Origin: Acidobacteriota bacterium
GTDB taxonomy: Bacteria > Acidobacteriota > Vicinamibacteria > Vicinamibacterales > CAVVIG01
DNA: 64,000 nucleotides
Direction of reading: 5' to 3'
Assembly (NCBI GenBank): GCA_003222535.1
Contig: QHWJ01000237.1
Coordinates: 1-64,000, forward strand
How positions within the stretch are numbered: the stretch's first letter is position 1; each line of letters opens with the position of its first letter. Below are positions 15,448-24,161 of this stretch, piece after piece. Below the pieces are notes generated by a model. That model searched no databases, had not been told where the DNA came from, and worked only from the letters and a program-made list of their open reading frames with translations. A program made the position numbers and the translations under genes.

Positions 15448-16932
15448 CTATAGCAGAGCAACCTGCTCTGCATTCGGCTCGGCTCAACAGTACCAAGGCT
15501 CGTTGAGATACGGGACGGTGGCGCGGTGGCGCGCGGGCCTCCCATCGGCCTGCCCTGAGCGAAGTCGAAGGGCCTGCTCTGAGCGGAGTCGACGAGTGGA
15601 CGGAGTCGGAACGCCGGCGCGCTCGTGCGCGAGGGCGCTGACCTGGTTGAACAGTGTCCGTCGATCCGCGATCAACTGCGTGCCCACCAACGCCATCGCA
15701 TCGCGCTGCAGCGCGTCGACGCGAGGGTCGGGGTGGGTCCAGGGGTGCGTCAACGTCGCCGGATCGAACGCGCCGATGTGGGGGCGCATCTCGTCCACTG
15801 CCAGCAGCCCCGAGCCTCGGGGAATCAGCAGCCGGATGGCGAGCTGGATCGGCGACACGTGCTCGATGAGATCAAGGCTCTCGATCGTGTCGAGCAGCTC
15901 GCAGTACGACGCCAGCGTGAGCCACGGGTGAAACGCCACGAAGGTCGGCACCAGCGTCACCCCGGCCTCACGACACAACGCGACCGTCTGGAAGAAATCC
16001 GCGCGCGTGTGCCCCTTGCCGAGGAGCGCCAGCACGCGATCGTCGACCGATTCGATCGCGCTCGTCACGAACGCGCAGCCGGTGTCCGCCAGCCGGGGCG
16101 CCAGATCGCGGTGGCGCAGGAGGTGCTCGACCTTGATCGTCACGTCGTAGCTGACCGCCGGATACGCCTCGTGCATCGCCGACACGATTCGCATCGCGTG
16201 CGTCGGGCCGTTGAAAAAATCGGGATCGCCGAACGTGATGTGCTCGGCGCCCGCGGCGATCTGCGCCGCCACGTCGGCCAGCACGATGTCCGGCTGCACG
16301 ACGCGGAACTGCCCCTGGTAGACCGGTACGACGGGACAATGCCGGCAGAGATGAAGGCATCCGCGGCTCGCCTCGGTGTAGCCGACCAGCCGTCGCTGGC
16401 CATCGGGCATCTGCAGCGTCGCGTAGCGCGAGAGCGGAGGCAGCCCGGTGCGATCGGGAAGGCGGAAATGAATCCGCGGTAACGGACGACGATCGAACGC
16501 GGAGCCCGCAAAGCCCGCAGAGAACGCATCGCTTGGCGCCCTTTGCGCGCTTCGCGCTCCTCGTTCGCCCGCCATCGACCTCGCGACCTCCGCCAGATCC
16601 TCTTCGAACTCCCCGCCGAGCACCTCGTCGGCTCCGAGCGATCGCAGCCAGTCCGCGTTGAGCGGCGCATACAACCCGAACACGCAGATCCGCGCCGACG
16701 GGTTCAGACGCCTGGCGGTGGCGATGATCGGCGCAGCCAGACGCGTCGCCGTATGCATCGGCAGGTGGAAGCCGATGAGGTCGGCGGAGACGAGATTCGC
16801 CTCCTGCAGTCGTTCCTTCGCTGCGTCCACCGGCGCCACGTCCCATCCCGCCGCACGCAGCCACGCCGCAGCGGAGGCGAGGGCGAATGGTTGACGGCCC
16901 ATTTCGTACGTGCTGATGAGGACCGCGAACAT
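15448..16932 (-). CDS. Radical SAM selenoprotein with C-terminal Cys-Sec-Ala-Glu-Pro (CUAEP) tail; TGA at 15484-15486 read as Sec
   Basis: 494 residues if the TGA is selenocysteine (residue 483). N-terminal B12-binding-like domain (1 to about 110: VLISTYEMGRQPFALASAA, DLIGFHLPMHTATRLAAPI), but the DxHxxG cobalamin motif is not evident. Radical SAM domain with cluster motif CLHLCRHC (Cys192, 196, 199) and SAM-barrel elements ITFGDPDFFNGP and SAIESVDDRVLALLGKGHTR. The annotated-looking end EPWYC-TGA continues in frame as AEPNAEQVALL then TAG (15448-15450). I recall a family described as CUAEP/CCAEP-tail radical SAM (seleno)proteins, which this tail matches exactly. The ATG at 16932 is preferred over one 11 codons earlier, which would leave overlap with the divergent transporter. 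Just before the tail a genomic repeat is inserted in frame (15549-15599). Function is unknown. Confidence 0.85.
15453..15471 (-). promoter_or_regulatory. Candidate bacterial SECIS element
   Basis: On the minus strand GCAGAGCA (15471-15464) pairs perfectly with TGCTCTGC (15460-15453) around a GGT loop (15463-15461). The loop begins 20 nt after the in-frame TGA (15484-15486). Bacterial SECIS elements are hairpins immediately 3' of the UGA with a G at the start of the apical loop, which fits. The hairpin overlaps the codons between the UGA and the TAG stop. Confidence 0.75.
15549..15599. repeat. Two CCTG(C/T)CCTGAGCGAAGTCGA repeat copies in frame in the radical SAM gene
   Basis: Two tandem copies (about 15549-15571 and 15573-15599), read on the minus strand as LRSEQALRLRSGQADG. 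They separate the conserved body from the NEPWYC-Sec tail without breaking the frame. Confidence 0.75.
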
Positions 16933-16955
16933 GCCTAGTATTGTAGACTCCGCGC

Positions 16956-18227
16956 ATGGTTTCACGCCGCCATCCGCCGGGACTCTACGTGCTGTTCTTC
17001 ACCGAGCTGTGGGAGCGCTACAGCTTCTATTCGATGATGGCCATCCTGTCGCTCTACATGAACGAGGCGCTGCAGTTCGACGTGGCCCACGTCGGGCGCG
17101 TGTACGGCGCGTACACCGCCGGAGTGTACTTCCTGCCGCTCTTCGGCGGCCTGCTCGCCGACCGCGTCCTCGGCTTCAACCGGGCCGTGATTGCCGGCGG
17201 CGTGCTGATGATGCTCGGTCACCTCGTCCTTGGCGTCGAATCTCTGCCATTTTTCTACGCGGGGCTGGTCCTGCTCGCCTGCGGCAGTGGCTTGCTCAAG
17301 CCGAACGTGTCGACGCTCGTCGGGAATCTGTATCGCGACCGGCCGGAGCTGCGCGATCAGGGATTCAACATCTTCTATATGGGCATCAACCTCGGCGCGT
17401 TCATCTCGCCGCTGACCGTCTCGTGGCTGCGGACGCACTACGGCTGGGGACCCGCGTTCATGTCGGCGGCGGGCGCGATGGTCATCTCGCTCCTCGTATT
17501 CATCGTGTTCAACCGCCACGTGGCCGACGCGGCCGTCAAGGTGGAGGAAAACTCCGTGGAGGCGCGGGCGTTGAGCCCCGAGGAGGCGCGATCGCGCGTC
17601 CTCACGCTCGTGGCGGTCTTCGCGATCTCGATGGTGTTCTGGCTCGCGTTCTACCAGATCTTCTACACCTTCACGTTCTGGGCGCGGGACAACACGCTGA
17701 CCACGATCCCGCCGGAGCGGTTCCAGGTCTTCGAGCCGCTGGGCGTCATCCTGCTCTCACCCGTCCTGGTTGCCGTCTGGAGGTGGCTGCAACGCCGCAA
17801 CGCCGAGCCGTCCACGCCGGTCAAGATGCTGTTGGGCGTCGTGCTCGTCGCCATCGCCTTTGGCATGCTGGCGTACGCCGGCATGACCGGCGGCGATGCC
17901 GGGCGTGTGTCGGCTCAGTGGCTGATCTGGGCGAACGTGATCATCGCGCTGGGCGAGATCTCCCTCAGCCCGATGGGGCTCTCGCTCGTCAACATGCTGG
18001 CGCCGCCGCGCAACCGCGGACTCCTGATGGGCGGCTGGTTCGCCAGCCTCGCCACCGGCGGCTACCTGGCCGGATACATCGGCGGCTACTGGGACCGGAT
18101 GCCGCACAGCCGGTTCTTCCTGATGGTCACCCTTATTCTGATCGCGACGGCCGTGCCGTTGAGCCTGATGACGCTGCAAATCAAACGGACCATCGCGCGA
18201 AGCCAGACTGTGCCGGTGGGACAATAG
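16956..18227 (+). CDS. POT/PTR2 family proton-coupled peptide transporter
   Basis: 423-residue major facilitator protein with about 12 membrane segments. The POT signature ELWERYSFYSM (ExxERFxYY-like) is near residue 17 and the second signature region FNIFYMGINLGAFISPLTVSW is near 140. It imports di- and tripeptides with protons. Length is slightly shorter than the 450-500 typical of bacterial POT proteins. It is divergent from the radical SAM gene, with only 23 nt between start codons, so the two promoters must overlap coding sequence or each other. Downstream, the LigD-like gene starts 3 nt past its stop, suggesting cotranscription, though no functional link is obvious; peptide uptake fits the many peptidases in the window. 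Confidence 0.9.
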   Translation: MVSRRHPPGLYVLFFTELWERYSFYSMMAILSLYMNEALQFDVAHVGRVYGAYTAGVYFLPLFGGLLADRVLGFNRAVIAGGVLMMLGHLVLGVESLPFFYAGLVLLACGSGLLKPNVSTLVGNLYRDRPELRDQGFNIFYMGINLGAFISPLTVSWLRTHYGWGPAFMSAAGAMVISLLVFIVFNRHVADAAVKVEENSVEARALSPEEARSRVLTLVAVFAISMVFWLAFYQIFYTFTFWARDNTLTTIPPERFQVFEPLGVILLSPVLVAVWRWLQRRNAEPSTPVKMLLGVVLVAIAFGMLAYAGMTGGDAGRVSAQWLIWANVIIALGEISLSPMGLSLVNMLAPPRNRGLLMGGWFASLATGGYLAGYIGGYWDRMPHSRFFLMVTLILIATAVPLSLMTLQIKRTIARSQTVPVGQ

Positions 18228-18230
18228 ACC

Positions 18231-19070
18231 ATGGCGCTCGAAGAGTACAAACGCAAACGCGACTTCAGGAAGACGCCCGAGCCGGAAGGCACGGTCGCCG
18301 CGAAACAGGCGGAACGTGAACGCTTCTTCTGCGTGCAGAAGCATCTGGCGACCCACTTGCACTACGATTTCCGGCTCGAGCACAACGGCGTCCTGTTGTC
18401 GTGGGCCGTACCGAAGGGCCCGTCGCTCGACCCGACGGTCAAGCGGCTCGCAATGAAAGTTGAAGATCACCCGATCGAGTACGGCGAGTTCGAAGGCGTG
18501 ATCCCCGAGGGCTACGGCGCCGGGATCGTGATGCTCTGGGATCGCGGCACGTGGACGTCCGAGACAGGGGATGTCGACCGGGCGCTGACGAAGGGCGACC
18601 TGAAGCTCACGCTGAACGGCTACAAGCTGAAAGGCTCGTGGGTCCTGGTGCGGACCGGCGGGCGCTATGCCCGTGCGCGAGGCGGCGGCGATCGATCGTG
18701 GTTGCTGATCAAGCACCGCGACGACTGGGCGGGTGATCTCGACATCACCGAGTTCGCGCCGCGCAGCGTGAAGAGCGACGGCGACTTCGAGGACATCCTC
18801 GCGGAGGACAACCCCGCGATCTGGCACACGAACCGACCGGCCAAGGGCGGCGAGACCGGTACGATGTTCACCGGGATCATCGAGCGCGCGGCCGCATTGA
18901 AAGCCGCGCGCTCCACAAAGGACACAAAGGTTACAAAGGACACAAAGGTTACAAAGGACACAAAGGTTACCAAGGACACAAAGGTTGCGCGAGAATCAAA
19001 GAAAAAGGCCGTCCCCGCCAGCATGACGTCGAAGACCAAGAGCGGACGGAAACCACCAGGACAGAAGTAG
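18231..19070 (+). CDS. Stand-alone LigD-type 3'-phosphoesterase domain protein with repeat-derived Lys-rich tail
   Basis: 279 residues. Residues 1 to about 200 are the 3'-phosphoesterase domain of the bacterial non-homologous end-joining ligase LigD, which trims 3' ends. Conserved blocks: FCVQKHLATHLHYDFRLEHN, LLSWAVPKGPSLDP, VEDHPIEYGEFEGVIPEGYG and GSWVLVRT. The ligase and polymerase domains are absent; no ku gene is in the window. The C-terminus carries four copies of an 18-bp repeat (18915-18986) giving (T)KDTKV repeats, then a Lys/Ser tail to PPGQK, possibly DNA-contacting. It starts 3 nt after the transporter stop. Confidence 0.88.
   Translation: MALEEYKRKRDFRKTPEPEGTVAAKQAERERFFCVQKHLATHLHYDFRLEHNGVLLSWAVPKGPSLDPTVKRLAMKVEDHPIEYGEFEGVIPEGYGAGIVMLWDRGTWTSETGDVDRALTKGDLKLTLNGYKLKGSWVLVRTGGRYARARGGGDRSWLLIKHRDDWAGDLDITEFAPRSVKSDGDFEDILAEDNPAIWHTNRPAKGGETGTMFTGIIERAAALKAARSTKDTKVTKDTKVTKDTKVTKDTKVARESKKKAVPASMTSKTKSGRKPPGQK
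18915..18986 (+). repeat. Four 18-bp tandem repeats ACAAAGGACACAAAGGTT inside the LigD-like gene
   Basis: Units at 18915, 18933, 18951 and 18969 (the last with one or two changes). The unit length is a multiple of three, so the frame is kept and reads TKDTKV-type repeats. The same phrase family occurs outside genes at 62769-62812. Confidence 0.9.
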
Positions 19071-19076
19071 CTCTGC

Positions 19077-22070
19077 GTGCCCAGCGGGCTCTGCGTTGAT
19101 CGTCGTCTTCTCGGACTCGCCGCGTGTGCAGCTCTGACGCTCGCCCTCGGCGGCGCTCAGGACTTCTCGTCCACGCGCCAGATCGATCTCACGCTGACCG
19201 AAGGCACATCGATGTCGGCGGCCGCGTCGCCCGATCGCCAGTGGATTGCGATCGATCTCGTCGGCAGCCTGTGGATCCTGCCGATGCGTGGGGGCGAGGC
19301 GAAACGAATTTCGCCCGAGCTGCTCGAAGCGCGTCTGCCCACGTGGTCGCCGGACAGCCAGTCCATCGCCTTCCAGGGGTACGACGATGGGAGCTGGCAC
19401 GTCTATGTGATCCGGCGCGACGGCGGCGATGCCAGGCCGCTCACGCGAGGCGAGTTCGACGACCGCGAGCCCGCGTGGTCGCACGACGGCACGCGCATCG
19501 CCTTCTCGTCGGACCGGTTCGGCGGCATCACGACGATCTGGGAACTGACGGTCGCGACCGGAGAGCTGCGGCGCGTCAGCACCCGGGACGGCGCGATGCC
19601 GAGCTGGGCGCCGAACGACCGGGAGATCACGTTCGTGTCGCGCGACCGGGAGCGCGAGGGCCCGGCCGATCGGCGCGACAGCGCGCCGGGGCTGTGGGCC
19701 GTCAACACCGAGGGCCGTGAGCGGCTCGTGATGGACGGCAGGCGTGACGGCATGCCGGCAGCAGCGGCGTGGAATCCCGACGGCATAGAGGTCGCGTACA
19801 CGAGCGCCGGCGGTCATCTCGGCGTCAACGGACGCGCGCTGAGCGGCCGCGACGAGGACGTCTTTCCATTCCGGCCCCATTGGATCTCCCGGACCGAGGT
19901 CCTTTACACAGCCGACGGCCACATCAAGCACCGATCGCTCGTGCCCGGCGCCGCGGCCACCGTCATTCCGTTCTCCGCCAGCGTCTCGCTCCACCGCAGC
20001 ACCTTTCCGATCGCACACCGCGTGCTCGAACCGGCCGAGCCGCAGCGGCTCGCCGGCATCGTGAACCCCGTCGTCTCGCCGGACGGCCGCACCATCGCCT
20101 TTACGGCGATGGGCGATCTCTGGATGCTGCCGGTCGGGGGGGATGCAGTGCAGGTCACCAACGATCCAGCCGTCGAGCTCGACCCGGCATGGTCGCCGGA
20201 CGGGACGCGGCTCGCGTTCTCGAGCGATCGGGGCGGGCACATGGATCTCTGGCTCTACGACTTCCGGACGAACGTGATCACGCAGGTCACGCACGAACGC
20301 GCCGCGGTCTCGGGCGCGGCGTGGTCGCCGGACGGTTCGCACATCGCGTACCTCGGCGATCGACGCGACGTCCACTCGGTCCGTGTCTCACCCGGTGATT
20401 GCCTCGGCGGCGGCGACAGGAGCACGAGTGCCCGAGAGCTTGGCCGGCCGACGTGGGCGCCGGGCTGCAGATCGGTTGCGGTCGGCTCGTTGTTTCCGTA
20501 CTCGGATCGATACCGCGAGGGGCTGAATCAACTGCTCCTGTATTCGTTCGACTCCGGCTCCTGGTCCCAGTCCCTGATCTTTCCCCAACACTCGGCGGGC
20601 AATCGTCAAGACAACGGGCCGGTGTGGTCACCGAACGGCACCGAGATGGTGTTCGTCACCGAGGGCAGGCTCTGGTCGATCAACGTCGACCAGGGCGGCG
20701 GCGCGATCGGGCCGCCCAGACCGATTGCCGACGACCAGCCCGAGTCGCCCAGCTGGGAAGGCGACTCACGCCACATCGTTTATCAGACGCCGAATGGCCT
20801 GCGCCGCATCCTGGCCGACGGCAGCCTTCCCGATCCGATCGCGCTCGACCTCACCTGGAAAGCGGCCCCGACACCCGGCCGCATCGTGGTCCACGCCGGC
20901 CATGTGCTGGACGGAACGATGGATGCGCTCCGCGGCGAATCGGACATCGTGATCGAACACGGCGTCATTCGCAGCATCGAGGGTCATCGCGACGAGCTGC
21001 ACGCGGGCGCCGTCGTGGACGCGCCCGCCGAGACCGTGATCCCCGGCCTGATCGACATGCACGCGCATCTCGACGAAGGGTACGGCGGCAACTTCGGCCG
21101 CATCTGGCTGGCGTATGGGATTACCAGCCTGCGGATTCCCGGCGTCAACCCGCATGCCGGCCTCGAAGAGCGCGAGGCATTCGACGCGGGCCGGCGTCCC
21201 GGCCCGCGCGTGTTCCTCGCGGGCGATCCGCTCGACGGTGCTCGCGTCTTTTACCCCGGCGGCGTGTCCGTGACCTCAGACGCGCAGCTCGATCAGGAGC
21301 TGGATCGCGCATCGGCGCTCGGCGTCGATTTCTTCAAGACCGACGTCCGGCTGCCCGATCGCCTGCAGAAGCGCGTGGTCGAGTATGCGCATGCGCAGGG
21401 CAAGCCGGTCACGTCGCACGAGCTGTATCCCGCCGTGGCGTTCGGTATCGACGGCGTCGAGCACCTGCGCGATTCCAGCCGGCGCGGCTATTCGCCGACG
21501 CTGAGCGCGACGAACCACGCGTACAAAGATGTGATCGATCTCATCGCCAGGTCCGGGGTCACGCTGACGCCGACCCTCGGCATCCAGGGCGGATTCCAGG
21601 CCCGTGCCACCGGCGACAAGACGCTGCTGTTCGATCAGCGTCTCGGTTTGTTTCCGCTGCCCGTTGTCGCGACGCTGACCGATCTCGCCGCGGCGCGCCC
21701 GGACCCGTTGCGCGATCTGGCCGTGAAGCCGTACGAAGCGGCGCTGAAAGCCATCTTCGCGGCCGGCGGGAAGATCATCGCGGGCACCGACTCACCTGTG
21801 GTGCCGTACGGCCTCGGACTCCATGTGGAGCTCGAGGCATACGTGCACGCCGGCCTGACGCCGTTTCAGGCGCTCCAGACGGCCACGATCAACGCGGCGC
21901 AGGCGCTCGGGCTGGGCGACGCGCTCGGGACGATCGAGCCGGGCAAGATCGCGGACCTGACGTTCCTCGGCAGCGATCCGCTCCTCGACATTCGCAACAC
22001 GCGCGACGTGAAACGGGTGATGCGGGGCGGTCGGATCTTCGCGGTCAGCGAGCTTGTCACGAAGAAATGA
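19077..22070 (+). CDS. Secreted WD40/PD40-propeller amidohydrolase (TolB-like propeller fused to imidazolonepropionase-like amidohydrolase)
   Basis: 997 residues. GTG start with signal peptide (LLGLAACAALTLALGGAQ). Residues about 30-600 carry repeated PD40/TolB motifs (SPDRQWIAID, WSPDSQSIAFQG, WSHDGTRIAFSS, WSPDGTRLAFSS, WSPDGSHIAYLG), giving a propeller. From about 615 an amidohydrolase follows: VLDGTMDALRGESDIVIEHG, zinc motif GLIDMHAHLDEGYG, VTSHELYPAVAFGIDGVEH, AGTDSPVVPYGLGLHVELE and LGTIEPGKIADLTFLG. These fusions are typical of peptide-rich Acidobacteria and Bacteroidota genomes; the substrate is probably a peptide or cyclic amide, unproven. It begins 6 nt past the LigD-like stop. Confidence 0.9.
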   Translation: MPSGLCVDRRLLGLAACAALTLALGGAQDFSSTRQIDLTLTEGTSMSAAASPDRQWIAIDLVGSLWILPMRGGEAKRISPELLEARLPTWSPDSQSIAFQGYDDGSWHVYVIRRDGGDARPLTRGEFDDREPAWSHDGTRIAFSSDRFGGITTIWELTVATGELRRVSTRDGAMPSWAPNDREITFVSRDREREGPADRRDSAPGLWAVNTEGRERLVMDGRRDGMPAAAAWNPDGIEVAYTSAGGHLGVNGRALSGRDEDVFPFRPHWISRTEVLYTADGHIKHRSLVPGAAATVIPFSASVSLHRSTFPIAHRVLEPAEPQRLAGIVNPVVSPDGRTIAFTAMGDLWMLPVGGDAVQVTNDPAVELDPAWSPDGTRLAFSSDRGGHMDLWLYDFRTNVITQVTHERAAVSGAAWSPDGSHIAYLGDRRDVHSVRVSPGDCLGGGDRSTSARELGRPTWAPGCRSVAVGSLFPYSDRYREGLNQLLLYSFDSGSWSQSLIFPQHSAGNRQDNGPVWSPNGTEMVFVTEGRLWSINVDQGGGAIGPPRPIADDQPESPSWEGDSRHIVYQTPNGLRRILADGSLPDPIALDLTWKAAPTPGRIVVHAGHVLDGTMDALRGESDIVIEHGVIRSIEGHRDELHAGAVVDAPAETVIPGLIDMHAHLDEGYGGNFGRIWLAYGITSLRIPGVNPHAGLEEREAFDAGRRPGPRVFLAGDPLDGARVFYPGGVSVTSDAQLDQELDRASALGVDFFKTDVRLPDRLQKRVVEYAHAQGKPVTSHELYPAVAFGIDGVEHLRDSSRRGYSPTLSATNHAYKDVIDLIARSGVTLTPTLGIQGGFQARATGDKTLLFDQRLGLFPLPVVATLTDLAAARPDPLRDLAVKPYEAALKAIFAAGGKIIAGTDSPVVPYGLGLHVELEAYVHAGLTPFQALQTATINAAQALGLGDALGTIEPGKIADLTFLGSDPLLDIRNTRDVKRVMRGGRIFAVSELVTKK

Positions 22071-22089
22071 ACGGCTCCGCGGTCGCACG

Positions 22090-22198
22090 TACAGATCGCT
22101 CGTGGTGAGCTTGTCGAACCACGAGCAAACGGCTCATCATCCGACAGGCCTGTCCTGAGCGAGCGGCTCATCCTTCGACAAGCTCAGGATGAGCGGTG
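22090..22198. repeat. TTCGACAAGCTCAGGATGAGC-type inverted repeats downstream of the amidohydrolase
   Basis: Several inverted units: GTGAGCTTGTCGAACCACGAG, CCTGTCCTGAGCGAGCGGCTCATCC and TTCGACAAGCTCAGGATGAG. Same family as the in-frame copies at 15549-15599 and 39097-39120. It lies between convergent genes, so it may also end transcription. Confidence 0.7.
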
Positions 22199-22222
22199 TA
22201 TCGAAGCGTCACACCCGCCCCT

Positions 22223-23293
22223 TCAGCTCTCGCCCAGCAACCGCCTGGAGAGCACGCTCCAGACGGCGTACGCGAGCCGCTGGCGATCGTGCCTCGCGAT
22301 GTCGCTGGTCCAGAATTCTCCGCCCACCAGCTCGCAGTAATCCGGCAGCCGGCCCGGTGCGAGCGGCTCCTTGTGCTCCATCGCGTACCGGGCGAGCACC
22401 TGGAGCGACGGCCATTTCATGTTGGTGATGACGACGTCGACCTTGCGCCCCGAGGCCTCCTCGATGCGCGCCACCGCATCGGCCGCCGTGAAGCCGACCA
22501 TGCCGCGCCCTTCGGTCAGCAGATTGGCGATGAGAATGATCGGGCCTTTCATGGTCACCAGCGCCTCGGCGACGCCGCGGACGAGAAAAATCGGCATCAA
22601 GCTCGTGTAGAAGCTGCCGGGCCCGATGATGACGGCGTCGAACTCGCTGATCGCCGCCGCCACGGCCGGATAAATCGAGACCGGCGGCTCGAGCCAGATG
22701 CGCCGGACGAACTGCCCTGATGACTGCCCCGCATCGACCTCCACTTCGCCACGGGTCGCCGATCCGTCGCCGTATTCGGCGCAGACCGACGCCTGCTGCA
22801 CGCTGACCGGCCACACGCGGCCGCGGCAGCCGAGCAGCGCGCGCAGCCCGTCGATGGCGTCGAGGAAATCGCCGCTGTAGCGCTGCATCATCGACAGCAG
22901 CAGATTCCCGCCGGTATGCCCGCCGAGCCTTGCATGCTCGAGCGTGGGGAGCCGCGCGAGAAGCACGCGGCGGGCCTCTCGACCGTTGCGCGACAGCGCG
23001 AGCGCGCACTTGAGGACGTCGCCAGGCGGCAGCACGCCGAGCTCATCGCGCAGTTGCCCGGAGCTTCCGCCGCTGTCGAACATCGTGACGACTGCGTTCA
23101 GGTGCAGCCAGGGATTGTGCTTCAACCCACCCAGCAGACTCGGCAGTCCCGTACCGCCGCCGAAGCAGCCGACGTTCACCTGGCGCAGTCGCATCGGGTT
23201 CACATTGTAGTCCGTGGTCCAGTGACGAAGCGTCGCCTCAACCGCCGGGTCACGCGTCTGCGGGCGCACCGGCGAATCCTCATTACCAGGCAT
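22223..23293 (-). CDS. CofD/YvcK family protein (gluconeogenesis factor-like)
   Basis: 356-residue Rossmann-like protein of the YvcK/CofD family. Nucleotide-binding start VGCFGGGTGLPSLLGGLK near residue 42, then VVTMFDSGGSSGQLRDELGV, GHTGGNLLLSMMQ, IIGPGSFYTSLMPIFLVRGV and a conserved NLLTEGRGMVGFTAADAV. YvcK proteins bind UDP-sugars and influence cell-wall synthesis and carbon use; CofD makes coenzyme F420 intermediates. No other F420 genes are present, so the YvcK role is more likely. The N-terminal 35 residues before the Rossmann fold are unusual. It is divergent from the operon beginning at 23412. Confidence 0.88.
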   Translation of the reverse strand: MPGNEDSPVRPQTRDPAVEATLRHWTTDYNVNPMRLRQVNVGCFGGGTGLPSLLGGLKHNPWLHLNAVVTMFDSGGSSGQLRDELGVLPPGDVLKCALALSRNGREARRVLLARLPTLEHARLGGHTGGNLLLSMMQRYSGDFLDAIDGLRALLGCRGRVWPVSVQQASVCAEYGDGSATRGEVEVDAGQSSGQFVRRIWLEPPVSIYPAVAAAISEFDAVIIGPGSFYTSLMPIFLVRGVAEALVTMKGPIILIANLLTEGRGMVGFTAADAVARIEEASGRKVDVVITNMKWPSLQVLARYAMEHKEPLAPGRLPDYCELVGGEFWTSDIARHDRQRLAYAVWSVLSRRLLGES

Positions 23294-23302
23294 GCGTCGT
23301 AG

Positions 23303-23355
23303 GGCGACCCTTTCAGGGTCGCCGAAAGTGTAGGGCGACGCCTTCGCCCTACATT
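23303..23355. repeat. GTAGGGCGACCCTTTCAGGGTCGCC palindromes in the divergent spacer
   Basis: GGCGACCCT (23303-23311) pairs perfectly with AGGGTCGCC (23315-23323), loop TTC. A second element TAGGGCGACGCCTTCGCCCTA follows at about 23331-23351. It lies between the divergent starts of the YvcK-like gene and the 23412 gene. Confidence 0.8.
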
Positions 23356-23411
23356 TTCATCCGCCCTAGTTCCCCGTGGTCAGGGGCGCACCTTCGATGT
23401 GAGACCGTACA

Positions 23412-24161
23412 ATGAGAGACATGATCATTCCCGACGCGGTGCACGCACTGGATCGTGAGCTCCGCGGAATCTTCGGTGCTCGCCTGCAATCGCTCAGCAT
23501 CTACGGCGGGCGTACGGACGCCGGGGCGCAGCCGCACGGCGCGTCCGCTGCGCACGGACACGACGGACCCCCGACGCAAACGCTCGCCGTCGTCGACTCG
23601 CTGACGCAGGACGACCTGCGGGGTTGCGCGAGGCACGTCGAGGCATGGCACGACGCCGGCCTGGCGACGCCGCTGCTCATCGCCGAGCGTGAGCTCGAGC
23701 GCTCGCTCGATGCCTTTCCGCTCGAGCTCGGGGCAATCCTCGCGGATCACGTCGTCGTCTCGGGCGGCAACCCGTTCGCGTCGCTCGCGGTCGATGCCGC
23801 CGACATGCGCCGTGCGTGTGAAGTGCAGGCGCGCAGCCATCTGCTGCATCTGCGCGAAGGGTTTCTGGAAACCCGCGGCCGCGCCGACGCGCTGGCCGTC
23901 CTGATCGTTCAGTCGGCCGGGGCCTTCGCCGCGCTGGTCTCGAGCATCGCACGGCTCGAAGGGCACACGAGCTCCGATGCCGCCGCAGCCGCGCGCCACG
24001 TGGAACGGATCCTCAATCTCCCCGGGGGCCCGGTCACCGAGGTGACCAAGCTCGTCGGCGTCCGCGAAATCGCGTCCGCCGACGCGGAGCGACTGTTCCC
24101 GTCCTATCTCGACGCGGTGGAACGGCTCGTGACCTACGTGGATGGATGGAGCTCACGTTGA
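23412..24161 (+). CDS. Conserved hypothetical protein, nucleotidyltransferase-like
   Basis: 249 residues, soluble. The beginning (IPDAVHALDRELRGIFGARLQSLSIYGG) resembles the opening helix and strand of nucleotidyltransferase-fold proteins, but a G(S/G)x10D metal motif is not clear, because the segment after IYGG is an Ala/His/Gly-rich stretch. The rest is helical (HLLHLREGFLETRG, AFAALVSSIARLEG). It overlaps the next gene (TPM domain) by 16 nt and leads an operon of five genes. I do not know its function. Confidence 0.7.
   Translation: MRDMIIPDAVHALDRELRGIFGARLQSLSIYGGRTDAGAQPHGASAAHGHDGPPTQTLAVVDSLTQDDLRGCARHVEAWHDAGLATPLLIAERELERSLDAFPLELGAILADHVVVSGGNPFASLAVDAADMRRACEVQARSHLLHLREGFLETRGRADALAVLIVQSAGAFAALVSSIARLEGHTSSDAAAAARHVERILNLPGGPVTEVTKLVGVREIASADAERLFPSYLDAVERLVTYVDGWSSR

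Noticed and set aside
15484-15486. TGA as an ordinary stop of the radical SAM gene
   Set aside because: The codons after it give the AEP of a known tail motif, an in-frame TAG follows shortly, and a SECIS-like hairpin lies at the right distance. Kept as the main alternative until selenium genes are found in the genome.
18665-19039. Minus-strand frame with repeated FVSFVTFVSF opposite the LigD-like tail
   Set aside because: Antisense of the 18-bp repeat tail; no gene support.
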